Source of the DNA: Adiantum capillus-veneris
Lineage: Eukaryota > Streptophyta > Polypodiopsida > Polypodiales > Pteridaceae
DNA: 64,000 nt
Reading direction: 5' to 3'
NCBI GenBank assembly: GCA_014529385.2
Contig: CM043960.1
Span: 28,611,396 to 28,675,395 of the forward strand
Shown: positions 23,701-34,233 of the stretch, piece after piece
How positions within the stretch are numbered: position 1 is the first letter of the stretch
How the letters are laid out: each line of letters begins with the position of its first letter
Program-made: the position numbers and the translations under genes
The notes under the pieces: model-generated
What the model was told of the DNA's origin: nothing
The model's database searches: none
Seen by the model: the letters and a program-made list of their open reading frames with translations, nothing else

Positions 23701-23935
23701 GTTGGCATATCGATGGGTCAACTCCCTTTAATTCTTTATAAGACCATGCAAACACATCCCTATACTCTCTTAGAAGACTCAAAAGTCTCTCTTCCTCGCC
23801 TGGAGACAAATATGTGGCTATGTACACTGGTCTAGGTGGCTCACCTGGAGCTGCTAAATCAACTTTTTTTGCATCCTCCGGTCCGTCATAAGATTCGTTC
23901 TCCTTCCTCTCTCGAATAGGTGGGGTTAATACCAC
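20757..23935 (-). pseudogene. Element M pol region: RT, RNase H, duplicated zinc module, integrase
   Basis: Order on the minus strand: RT fingers with VVVPKKNGKLRVCVN; RT palm with MPFGLTNAPATF and IYMDDLCVH (YMDD at 23231-23220); RNase H (about 22814-22446, HIDASAYA, FFTDHQALL); two HHCC zinc modules (22373-22044 and 21995-21666); the integrase core (21584-21288) with GIDYVGP, VSDRGTHF and PYHPQANGQAE giving the D, D-35-E set; and the integrase C-terminus. Both zinc modules have H-x6-H-x30-C-x2-C, offset by exactly 126 codons. The region is broken, with a few breaks. No chromodomain is seen. Confidence 0.88.
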
Positions 23936-24912
23936 CTTCCTATCCTCTATTGTGAATTTCCTATAGTGAGAGGAACATCCATGTTTTCCTTGATTTTGGC
24001 ATTTTTGTCCTCTCCACTCTCAATTTCTGTCGTCCAAACTTCTTTCAGAGTTTTCTTGAGCTCTCTGTACTTGTTTCTACGTTCTAACTTGGACTCCGTG
24101 TGTTCTCTGTTGCGCTTGTTCTTTTCTGATTTTTCAGTTTCAGTTTTCGTTCCATTCCTTTGAACTTGATTTCTTGAGCCTCTTTTGTTTTTTCGTAAGC
24201 TCTTTTGATCATTGCCTCTCATTCTTCCAGAAACCTTGTCCTTAACACAATCTTCCGCCTTTACTAGCATTAGGAATTGATTTTTTCCTCTTATTCTATG
24301 CATCGGATTGGTTCTAACCCCCTTTGTTTTTTTCTTTGCTCTATAGCGTTTCTGGCGTTGTTTAGTTTGGTTCGGAAAATCATAAAATCGGACATCCGTT
24401 ATAGTTTCTTCGTTTCCGCTTGAATTGTCCGTTGACTCGTTGTCTGCTTCATTTCCCCACTCAGGATGATCGGGAATGTCGTGAAACACCTCCTCTTCAT
24501 CTTCCTTTTCCAGTGTATCGTTCTTTTCAGTTTCTTTTTCGAATACAGTTCTCAACATGAAGTACGGAACCACGTCGTACCTGTCCTTGTCGCAAAATTT
24601 TGTTGTGGGACCATCCGGAATTGCACAAACATCTAGGGTTGCTAGAATGTGTGTCCATTCTAATGGTTCAAGCGTGTCCTCTGGAAAGGGTTCTCCTACA
24701 TAAGTTTCGTCTTCGATAGCCCTTTCTAAAACACATTCTTCTCGTTTCAGACTTCCACATTTCGAAGCTCCACACATCCATAACTCCTTAGGTTTACCTA
24801 ACCAAGCTGGAAATTTGGATCCCGCCAAAGTAGCTGAATCAAACTCCTCCACCGGTGTTAGGTTCACATCTTTGTAGCTATGGTCTTTCAGGTTCACACG
24901 TGTAGTGGTTTC

Positions 24913-26937
24913 CATATTTCTCAGGTATATGTGATCGTAGCCCCAATCTTGGACCATTTTCAACTGTCTCATGAATGGTCTTCCCAGTATGATATCATAG
25001 TTATTCTCCTTGCCAAAATCGACAATAGCAAAAGTATGTTCGTATTCAATGCCGCAAGAAGTCACTACAACTTTCTCTAATAACCCCATAGGGTTCTCCA
25101 TGTGTCCATCTGCTAATTGGAGTTTCAACCTAGTCTTCCTTATTGCTGGTTTCCCCCATTTTTTCCAGATTTCTTTTGTAGCAATGGCTACCCCAGCTCC
25201 GCTGTCTAGTATTGCCATCGTCTTCACTCCTTGGAATTCAACTGGTAAGGTTGTATTCCCCTCTTCACCTTCGCAATACTCTCCGACCTTGTTTAAGGGT
25301 ACAGGCTTAGCGTTCTTTTGTGTTTTACTCAGCTCTTGTATACCCTCTTGCAGTCTCGATGTTGGGTCTTTTACCCCAAATTTCTCCAAGCATTTTCCTA
25401 CAGTGGTCCACATATGTGGTCTTAACCTCAAAAGCTCAGCTAGAGAGATAGTGCATGTCACTGGTGTTGACAAGATCTCTATCAATCCTTGCGAGTCCAT
25501 GACTTTTTCTGATGAGATTCTTCGTGAGGGAAGTGCTCTAATCTCGGATTTTGCTTCATACGCTCCTAAGTATGAAGGTAAGGTATTCAATGAATGAGGT
25601 TTGCTCTCCATTGTTCTAACAGAGCCCCCATCTCCCCAGTAAGATTGCAGATCCAAGTCCACTTGAGATCCTGCCTCAAATTCCACTATGGGAGGGTTCC
25701 TGATGTCCTTTTCCCAATTTGTCTGATTAGCTTGGCAACTTAGCTCGTTTGCAAAGTTTGCCTCTCTCACTTGTTTCCAAAATTCATTGTAATCATCATC
25801 TCTTCCGTAAGACCTCTGTATGACTGGATGAAAACTCTCTATCTCCTGATCGGTTGTGTTCAACACTATGCGGTCATCCTTGTGTGTATTTTCAGGCTTT
25901 TGTGCACTGGAAGTCTTTTCAGCTACCCGTGAAACAATAGTCTCTTCTTGAATTGGGTTTTCCGTTCCACAATTCATTGTTTCTTTTGGTGGTTCTAATA
26001 AGGCTTGTGGAGTCTCGATCATTCTCTGGCACATTTCAAGTCTCTGCTTTTCCAATTCCGCGTTTGGGTATGTCATCCACCTCTGTTCTTGTGTTTGGTT
26101 GTTCTTTAACCTAGCTTCGTAAGCTCTCATCAGTGCGTCCAATGGTTCGTGTACTTTGTCGACTAGCACTGATCCCCCTGAGCTTAAGCTTGTTGTTTCT
26201 TTGATACTCTTTTGTTTCGTTCTTTCCGGGCTCATCTCTCGTTTCCCGTTTTGACTCTCAAGTTTTTCTAATCTATCTTTAGTTCGCTTTAGTTCCTCAG
26301 CTAGAATAGCGTCTTCACGTTCTTTTCTCAACTTCATGCGTGCTTTTCTAGCTTTCCATGTGTTTTTCTGACTCCGCGGTCCTGGACTAACCATTTCAGT
26401 CGCTAACTTTCCATTCTCAGGTTCTCTAGTGGTTTTCTTAGCTTGAGCTCTAGTAACAACTTGCGTTGGTATCAGAGTTTCATTTTCAGATCCACTGCTG
26501 GTAGGAATAGTTTCTAGCATATTCAATGTCGTCTTTTGCACTTTGTTTGGATTCTTTGAACAATCCTCAATGAAGTGAGTAACCCCACACTCAGTGCAAT
26601 AAGCGTTAATTCTAATGATTTCCGTATGTGGGCAAACATTCATCAGATGGTCACCTCCACACTTGTAACAGGGCCCTAGTGCTGGTCTTGGTCCCATTTG
26701 ATTCGTCCTTTGTGGATAGGATGGTCTTTGTCCTGTTAACCCTCCATTTGTTGGTGCTGGTCTTTGTGAGCTAGAAGTAACATAATACTGATGTAGTGGT
26801 CCCCCAAAGTATGTATATCCTTCTAATTCTTTCTTGCCCATTGTTGAGTATTGCCTGCCATACTTGTCGTAAGCGGCAATTTTCACTTCCGATCCCTCTG
26901 TGTAGGTAAAAACATAAAGTCTTTTTTGGTCTGTCAA
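24913..26937 (-). pseudogene. Element M gag-like zinc-knuckle region and first retropepsin
   Basis: Two zinc knuckles at 26670-26560 read CYKCGGDHLMNVC and CTECGVTHFIEDC. Both have C-x2-C-x3-H-x4-C, one residue shorter than the usual CCHC. A long charged region rich in K, E, R and Q follows, then the retropepsin at about 25245-24913 with AILDSGAGVAIA and IILGRPFMRQL. The same ORF continues to 23947 with a very basic, low-complexity tail. This is a normal gag-to-protease order for Ty3/gypsy. Confidence 0.8.
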
Positions 26938-27593
26938 CTCTCAGTGTAGGGTTCTTCACATCTATAATAGAGATCCTGCTCCCCATTATTATATTTGTAT
27001 AGCCCCACATAGATGTTATCAGTGTTGATCCTTATAGTTTCATTCTCTCTTCTTAACCTCGCATCAGGGAAGTTCATTATTGGTGCTTTCTCCTCAAGTT
27101 CTTCATCTACTTTGGCTTTGGTGCCCATCAATCCCCACTTGTCCACAATGTTAGGGTTTAGGACTACCAAGTACATGGTACCCTCGTCATCTAGATATCT
27201 ATCTCCGCTATAGCTCACAGGCACTAAGTCCTTGAACTCACTAGGTCTCTCCTCTATCTTTACACAATAGCGGTCCATTCCATCTTTGTAGATCTTGGCA
27301 CCTTGCTCATTGTCGTACTGGTATTTTATGAACAATAGCTTCATTGTGGCGGAAGGGTTTGATGATCCTGCTGCCATATTTTTTCTGTTGTTCAGGTTCA
27401 GGTGTTCCAGGTGTTCGGTGAAAATCTCGTAAGATCTCTCCGAAGAAGTATCAGAGACACTTCCTTCAAAGATCGGCTCTAATGGTTGCACCCAACTTTG
27501 GTTTACACTTCCCTCGGTTGATATGACACTTGCTGGTTCCCCTTGTTTTGGTTGGTTATTCTGGAGGTTCCTGCCCGATCTCAAATTCATCAA
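26934..27593 (-). CDS. Element M 5'-most ORF (gag N-terminal-like), 219 codons
   Basis: It starts MMNLRSGRNL, an opening resembling gag or polyprotein starts of other plant gypsy elements. A polar, disordered N-terminus is followed by a predicted mixed alpha/beta region (residues ~80-215). No capsid domain is recognisable by eye. It lies between the leader with array R and the zinc-knuckle region, the position of gag in the family. Confidence 0.5.
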   Translation of the reverse strand: MMNLRSGRNLQNNQPKQGEPASVISTEGSVNQSWVQPLEPIFEGSVSDTSSERSYEIFTEHLEHLNLNNRKNMAAGSSNPSATMKLLFIKYQYDNEQGAKIYKDGMDRYCVKIEERPSEFKDLVPVSYSGDRYLDDEGTMYLVVLNPNIVDKWGLMGTKAKVDEELEEKAPIMNFPDARLRRENETIRINTDNIYVGLYKYNNGEQDLYYRCEEPYTES

Positions 27594-27758
27594 TTCCCCT
27601 AAAGGACTTTAACTTTTTCGTCTCGGCAATTTGTTTTCCCCAAGTTTTTGTGGTCAGAATTGATCCAAACTGATTGATACTTGGTCAATTGTTTAATCTT
27701 GTCAGTTGGACAACTTCTGTTTCATCAAGTGAGAATTTTGTTGCAGTTATGCTGAAAA

Positions 27759-28509
27759 AGACATTATACGCGTATGATGTCTTTTTTCACAGATTTAGAC
27801 TATTTTGGTTATGCTCACTCTCAGTAGCCCCCTTATGCTCTTTCACTCACAAAATTCAGTTTGAACTCTGTTTGAGCAAGTTATGGCTAATTTAGGCTTT
27901 TCTTGGCAATTTTCCGCTTTTGACTTGTTTTTTGGGTCAATTGTGATCCAAATGGGATGAAACTTGAAATATAACCTCTAGACAGCTATTACAATGGATC
28001 TGTGTTGGAAAAGTATCAAAATATGTCCAAAATTAGGTCAAAGACATCATACGCGTATAATGTCTTTTTCATCAATTTTGGTCAAAACTTGATATTTATG
28101 CTTTCTACAGTGTTTGTAACAATCTTGTCAGGTCAGATATAAAAAATAAGCAGTGGATGTACCAAAAGACATCATACGTATGATGTCTTTTGTCCCAGAT
28201 ATTGACTATTTTTGGTTTTAAGCTTTCTCCAATGTTTATAATTGAGTTTCAAGTGTTTTTGTCAGGTTTGAATGTAAAAACAAGATCTGAATCCAAAATT
28301 TCCTATTCTTTGCGTTTCTTGGACTCCGACTTGTCTTTTCGGGTTTCTGAGTGTTAATGCTCTTGTTTTAAGTTGAAATTAGGGTATAGCCCCCCTTTTG
28401 TTTTAAGTTGAAATTAGGGTATAGCCCCCCTTTTGAACACTCTGGTAAAGTCAAAATTTTTGTTTTGGTCTCTGTTTGGTCATTTAGACATCATACGTGT
28501 ATGATGTCT
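27759..28509. repeat. Palindrome array R: four copies in the M leader
   Basis: Copies begin at 27759, 28042, 28167 and 28486. Three differ from the consensus by one base. The copy at 28167 is two bases shorter in the middle and is still a perfect palindrome. Spacings are 283, 125 and 319 bp. The first unit (27759-28042) aligns from end to end with the first unit of array L (16818-17101), both 283 bp, sharing blocks such as TTGGCAA and GATCCAAAT. A 35-bp tandem duplication lies at 28365-28434. Confidence 0.93.
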
Positions 28510-29048
28510 AAAGTTGCAGATTTCCAGTTTTTTGGCACAGAATCCTTCCTAAAGCTTCCTCTAGTGCTCAGCAACTCCCAGATTCACAGAAAATTTCTCT
28601 GACTTTTGTTTATTGCAAGTTTCACTACTAACTCGACGGTTTAGTGATCTAACATGCAATCAACCATATCAAGCAAATACTCCAATGATTACTAGCTCCA
28701 GATCAGGATCAAATGAAGTCCTACCTAAGCTATGCCTAATCATAAAATGGGTTTGGTAATTGTGATTTTAAAGAGATCCACTGCCACTCACGGACTTAGC
28801 AACTTCTTCTTCTATCAACAACTTCTCAACACCAACAAAACAACAAACCAATGTAAGCTAAACTAAAAATACTGTCAACACGGAAGACCCAGGAATACCC
28901 CACTTCCTAGTATCTCTCGAGATCTTCGGAGTCCACCACTCCTAGATATTTTCTAACTAAAGTATACAAAGTAGTTTATACGACTCACCTCGTAGGATTA
29001 GTCTAAGGTCACATACTTAGGGCTCTCGTCCCCGGCAGCGGCGCCAAA
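28510..29048 (-). promoter_or_regulatory. Leader and primer-binding site of M
   Basis: At 29046-29027 the minus strand reads TGGCGCCGCTGCCGGGGA, complementary to the 3' end of plant tRNA-Asp (one mismatch from the usual TGGCGCCGTTGCCGGGGA). It sits two bases after the LTR end. The rest is A/T-rich leader without a gene. Confidence 0.88.
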
Positions 29049-29991
29049 TGTTAAGGCGGTTACGCAGGCATGGAAACAACTAGGTGGGTGTCAAATCACC
29101 TAATCGACCTTCTAATGACAATCACTACTAAGGAAATCAAATCTAAGTTCTAAAATACACAAGTGACTGAAATCCGTTCTACGAACGAATGCTATACGAA
29201 ACAGGATCTAGAATCATTGAATCGATCTCAAACTCAAGGGGAAGTCTATACACTAGGTAAGAACAACACCCTTAAGACTTGAACTGCAAAATCAACCTAT
29301 AACCACTCCGTGCGGTAAACGCGTATGAAGACAGGCCGAAAAATACAGGTGACAGAAACTTGACCCCGATGGTACTAATGTGTAGCTCTACTCGTTGTGG
29401 TTCTATAGATATGCTGCACGCTCTATTCCGACACACGAGTTGGAAGAAAACTCACACCGAAGCTCGTAGGAACTTACCACACATAGAAGTCGATAGCGCG
29501 CACTCTTGGTATCAGTGCGTAGCTCTCGCCATTGCTAACACAATGGCGATGTCGCTTCTCCAATGGCGGCTCCGTAGCTCGCGTAGCAAGTAGATAAGAC
29601 TCTCTCTCTCTCACACACTCTCTCTCAGACACAGTCACGGCGCTCAAAAAACTCACTTTGATTAATAATCTCTCCCTAGGTTACAAAAACTTTGGCTTAT
29701 ATACCTCAGCCTTGGAGGTGAGAACATCTCTAACTAATTACATCAGCAAGTGAAATTACTTCGGGATTACAAGCTGGAAACTCAATTGAGTCCCGTTACT
29801 TAATGAATGGCTCAATTCAAAATCAATGTCGGAAAGACATTTATTACAATCAATGGTTACAAAAATGATGAGTGTGAGAAAAAATGTGGGTGTGATCCTC
29901 TGCTGGCTCAACACGAGGCGTGTCTCTTTTGCGGATGTGCTGCATGGAGAGCAGGTTTTGCATTTGTCTTGTGGTGATGTTCACGCAAACA
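29049..29991 (-). repeat. 5' LTR of element M, 943 bp
   Basis: On the + strand it begins TGTTAAGGCGG and ends ACGCAAACA, with the tRNA-Asp primer site next to its left edge. A likely TATA box on the minus strand lies near 29695-29703 (TATATAAGCC reading). A half palindrome, ACGCGTATGA, occurs at 29319. No second copy of this LTR was found in the window. Confidence 0.82.
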
Positions 29992-30387
29992 GTGGTATCT
30001 AAGTAAAGGCGGTGTGCCTCACCGTGCTTTGCTCGTGTCCGCCGGCAAGTGTCTGGGTGCCCACATTTATCTCCTTATTTCTTTATACATACAAAGAATA
30101 AGGATCTCTCACTCACATTCTCACATGGTGCTCACACAGTGGTATCTAAGTAAAGGCGGTGTGCCTCACCGTGCTTTTCCCGTGTCCGTCGGTCAGTGTC
30201 TGGGTGCCCACATTTATCTCCTTATTTCTTTATACATACAAAGAATAAGGATCTCTCACTCACATTCTCACATGGTGCTCACACAGTGAGATTTGGGAGC
30301 TGCACCCCACATCCTGTGTTGTTCTCACTCTCTTCCTCTCTCCCCTTCGCACTCTCTGCGCACGCGCACAACATTCGCGCACTCACA
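29992..30387 (+). repeat. Right LTR of S with a 147-bp partial tandem copy
   Basis: The complete LTR is about 30143-30387. The preceding 147 bp (29992-30138) repeat its first part, including GGTATCTAAGTAAAGGCGG at both copies. The LTR ends CACTCACA, then the ACAAG target copy. Confidence 0.8.
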
Positions 30388-32388
30388 ACAAGGCATACAA
30401 TTAAAGGATAACATAAACCTTGTCAATGCTTACAATGCTTCCCTAGAGTAAGAAAATTGAAAAATGTATAAAATGAACAAATTTTTTGTCTCATAAGACT
30501 CTTTTTCTCTATTGTGCACAAATGTTAAGAATTATGCATGCTTAGAATCAAGTTTGCGGAGAAGACGTCTTCCAAACACCAAGTAGAGCTTGTCACTCTA
30601 CTATGGAAGATTGATAGGACTAATGCGCAGACATGCTTGCGGCAGCTTAGGCTCTCAAGCGCCAAATGGATTAGTCATCCATTCTGGAACGTTGTCGTAG
30701 GGTAAAATAGGGATCCTCTACTCGCTAGAAAAATGACTAATGACTAGGCTTTATCTTCTCTATCTCATAGTCGAGGACAACTATGATTTCAAGAGAGAGG
30801 TAATGTCATAATAACTAATATCTAATTCTCCTAAATGATTTTCTCATGTTAAACTGATCATTTAATATGGAGAAGTCCTAGGGGAGAAAAAGCTAGAATA
30901 TTGGTTAGGCTGGAAAACCGGTCACAGTAGGGATCCAAAGGAGGGAAAATAGGGATCCAAAGGAGGGGCCATCTGCAAAATAGCAATGTGCATCAATGGT
31001 CTTCAAAGACCCTAAGGTTAACCCATTAAGACTTCCAAAATGCTAAGGTTCCAAAATTCAAAGGTAATGTCCAATGGTCAAGCCTTAGGGTAAATTGGAT
31101 GCTTGTGGGAAGACTCAAAAGTCTTCCCACATCCCTATCTAGGAGGGGGTGAGCCTTTTATGTAGGGGATGAGAGAGAAACACACACACTCTCTTGCAAG
31201 CTCCCTTTACACAAAGGGCATAGTGGACACATGTCAGCTCCCTAGCCCAGTTGCCCCCAAGTTGCATTCAAATCCTATTGGATGGCCATAGAGGTGGACC
31301 AATGAGAATTAGGCTAGAGTAAATTTAGTTTAATTCATTTAAAAACACTTGATAAGAGAACCAATAGAAAATAAGCTCTTTAGAAGACTATTGGACAGTC
31401 TCCCAAGGGGTCCAATGAGCATTCAACAGCCCAATGGCTTTCCTAATTCCTATTGGCCAGAAGATTAAGAGGTCCAATAAGAGTTTAATTGCATTATTTA
31501 AATACCTAAAGCTCTCACAAAAGGGGAAAGGGGGACACATGTCACAAGGCTATCACTTATGCTTCTTAATTATCATTGGCTAAGCTTTGCAGGGGTCAGT
31601 AGGATGCCAACATGAGCAAATAGCAAGAGGGGTCAACCAAGAGAGAGAGGGGGGGCTGATTTTTGCAGGGCATTATCACACACACACTCACACAATCTCA
31701 TGTGTGAAGTAAAGAAGGCTATCTCCTTCTCAAGCTTTAATGGAAAGCTCATCATCTACTCCAAGATTGTGAAAAGGGAGCCCTACACCAGCAACTCTTG
31801 GCTTTGTGATGCAAATCCAACCAAGAGCCAAGCTCCAATGCCTGCTCATCTCCTCTAGCATGCTAATTACTAAGCTATGCTAAGCTATTAAGAGTGATTA
31901 TGTCAGGAGACATACTTCTTTCTTGTAAGAATACTCCTTCCTCTCAATCTACTCTCATACCCCGCTAGCTCTCACCATCTTCGAAGGTGTGTGAGGTCTT
32001 GGGTCTGAGACCGTGAGGGGATTGATATTGTGTTTTCAAGTGTAAGCTTGGTGCTTGAAGCTTCCATCTTCATTGCACCAACAAGTTGTTGAAGGAACAC
32101 AAAGTATTGTATTGTAAAATGTCTCCCTTGATGGGGGAAACCTATAATACAAAGCCTTTTGGAGGGGGGACCGGCTCCATGTAAATCCGGTCCTCACTTT
32201 TGTCAATAGCTTAATTTCTCTCTTTCTGAAGTATTGTTCGTGCCTATCTAACTAGGTGTTATGCTTTTGTTGCTCTCTCCTTCCAAGCACTCTTGCTATG
32301 CTCATTAGGAATCCATTCTTAATGAAATGCTCACTATGTCTATGTTATTTTCCGCTATACACAAGTTACTAGATCATTAAATGTTACA
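30388..32388 (+). mobile_element. Gypsy-A copy 2, right part with its 3' LTR (30804-32388)
   Basis: It resumes at ACAAGGCATACAATTAAAGG, matching 3350 onward of copy 1, and runs through the 3' untranslated region to an LTR beginning TGTCATAATAAC and ending ATTAAATGTTACA. The LTR differs from the other family members at many sites, so copy 2 is the oldest gypsy-A copy here. No coding content beyond the last residues of the chromodomain-like tail is seen. Confidence 0.9.
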
Positions 32389-33160
32389 TTTGTTCTGTCA
32401 AAAGTTTAAGTCTACTACATAGTAAAAAGTTAGGTCCCTTACACACTCTCCCTAGTATTCCTAAGAGACCTTGGGAACATGTTTCAATGGACTTTAATAC
32501 TGATTTTCCTCTCACTACTCATAAACATGATATGATTTGGACCATAATTGATCCATTCAACAAGCAAGCATACTTCATTCCTTGTATCAAATCTCTCATT
32601 GCACATCGAGTCGCACTTTTTTTCACATCATGGCTTGCTTGAAGTAGTGATTTTGATCAACTTCCAAGGTGCATTCTCGACTATAGAAATTTTGGGTACT
32701 ACAATCAACTTTACATCATCATTTCATCCTAACTCTAATGGTCAAATTTAGGTCACTACTTGCACTATCAATAACACTACTCACTCCAATGGATAAGTCT
32801 CCATTTTAGTTATGTATGGTCATTCACTTCCCACACTTGCATCTAGATTGTCCAATACAATGCTTGCGGCCGCTAACAATTTTGTCATTGATTGTAGTAA
32901 CATTTATTCAAGTGTTCAGTGTGCAATTAAATACTCACAAGAACAGTCCACTAAACACATGAATAAGCATAGAAGGGCTCATGTTTTCAAAGAATGTGAT
33001 TATCTCATGTTAAGAATTGAAAAATATAGGAGTGAAAGTGTTGATACTCATACGTTTGTTAAAATTGCTCCTCACTTTAACGTAACAAACTTGCTCCTCA
33101 CTTTGATGGACCCTTATGTATTTCAAAAGTCATTTGAGAGCCTTTGAAAGACCCCTACTA
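32389..33160 (+). mobile_element. Old gypsy integrase remnant, host of copy 2
   Basis: The translated fragments match the integrase plan in order: PWEHVSMDF, DMIWTIIDPFNKQAYFIP, HPNSNGQI, KHMNKHRRAHVFKECDYLML. Identity to gypsy-A is moderate and several breaks are present, so this is an older, related gypsy element. Copy 2's LTR ends directly against it. Confidence 0.75.
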
Positions 33161-33639
33161 TCACATCTAGTATATAAAAACACACTCTCATCCATGAGAA
33201 GATGCTCGCTAGATGCCTATAGAGAATTTTGTGACCTTCTCTCAACTTTTATCGCTCACTAGCGAATCTATATCTTTGTTGAGAAATTGAGGATAGGTGC
33301 TACCCCTAACAGAAGGGATGTTATGATCTTGTCCGCCATCTATGACTCTAGGGGACACCTGGGTAGTTGTCATGTTGCATGTGGTCTATCCTTTGCCTGT
33401 GCTTTAGGGATATTAAATGGACTTGTAGTGTTTTACTTGATTGCTATCCTAATGATTAGTGCTTTAACTAATGTGTGAGTTTAATGATTGTGTAGATTGA
33501 AGTTCATGAAGCTAGGAAGGAGGCTTGCGGTGCAGTTTGATTCTCTAATAATTAGTCACAGTGACTGCTCTTCAATAAATTAGGTCATATATAGAATAAG
33601 CTAGGGAAAAATTTATATATATATATGTATATTCTCTCT

Positions 33640-33711
<72 letters not shown>

Positions 33712-34233
33712 GGGGGATAAATGTGGTTTCCTCCTTCCCCTCCGACAACAATGCTTTAGTATGGCTTGCATGCTAATCTATACTCTTGCATGTGTGTGCG
33801 CTTTATAGAGAGTTTGTAGGTGAGTAGGAAGAGTGTGTGCCTCATAAAGTCCTCTTTTTTATTTTCCATCTATATGACTCTTTCACTTTATCTGATGCTA
33901 AAGCAATACAATTGCCAAAATGTTATTTATTACTGTAACCTCGGTAGCATCCACTATTGAATGATCCACATACGTGGCCCTCTTTCTCTAGCTCGTTTTG
34001 TGTTAGTTATTTTTTTGCAGTGGATTTCCTAGAAACAAGTTCCATTTTTTTGTAGAATCAAGATTGAAATTGTTTGGGAGCATTAACTAAACTCAATTTT
34101 CTCAGGATACAACCACCTATGGACAGTGAACACAGACTGAAAGAGAGCTGAAAGCCTGTGTTGTAGATCCATCGATCAATAGATATCAAAATTATTGCTA
34201 GCATCAGATGCGACAATCAATTTGGACATCTTG
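33161..34233. other. No gene seen; simple repeats at 33612-33708
   Basis: This holds diverged sequence with no recognisable protein. A compound microsatellite runs (TA)n at 33612-33626, (GT)n at 33641-33677 and (GA)n to 33708, then a G run. The last five bases, TCTTG, are the target site of copy 4. Confidence 0.6.

Larger units (their letters stand above)
13905..29991 (-). mobile_element. Element M, large Ty3/gypsy element (tRNA-Asp primer, Athila/Tat-like plan)
   Basis: Read on the minus strand, the order is: LTR (29049-29991); tRNA-Asp primer site (29027-29046); leader with palindrome array R; gag-like region with two zinc knuckles; retropepsin; RT and RNase H; two tandem integrase zinc modules; integrase core and C-terminus; a second retropepsin-like domain; a tryptophan-repeat region; palindrome array L; then two or more 3' ORFs. 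About 16 kb is long for Ty3/gypsy. No second copy of the 943-bp LTR was found on the left, so the 3' LTR appears absent. It is broken, with several breaks in the gag-pol part. By RT type it is not a chromovirus; the primer and the extra 3' ORFs resemble the Athila/Tat group, but the exact lineage is uncertain. Confidence 0.82.
6635..30387 (+). mobile_element. Element S, small-LTR copia-type element that carries two later elements
   Basis: The left LTR (6635-6881) begins TGTTAGGTAAAGG and ends CACTCACA. The right LTR (about 30143-30387) ends CACTCACA as well. The flanks are GCAAG (6630-6634) and ACAAG (30388-30392), a five-base target duplication with one mismatch, and the gypsy-A sequence reads straight across it. 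An initiator-Met primer site follows the left LTR. A copia-like gag/protease remnant (13060-13904) is the only coding trace that fits S itself. Copy 3 (7344-13059) and element M (13905-29991) lie inside. S is heavily decayed; most of its own pol is not seen. Confidence 0.7.

Noticed and set aside
16818-28509. CRISPR-like array reading of the palindrome copies
   Set aside because: Spacers are 100-300 bp, related to each other, and the DNA is a plant retroelement; the palindrome arrays do not fit a CRISPR plan.
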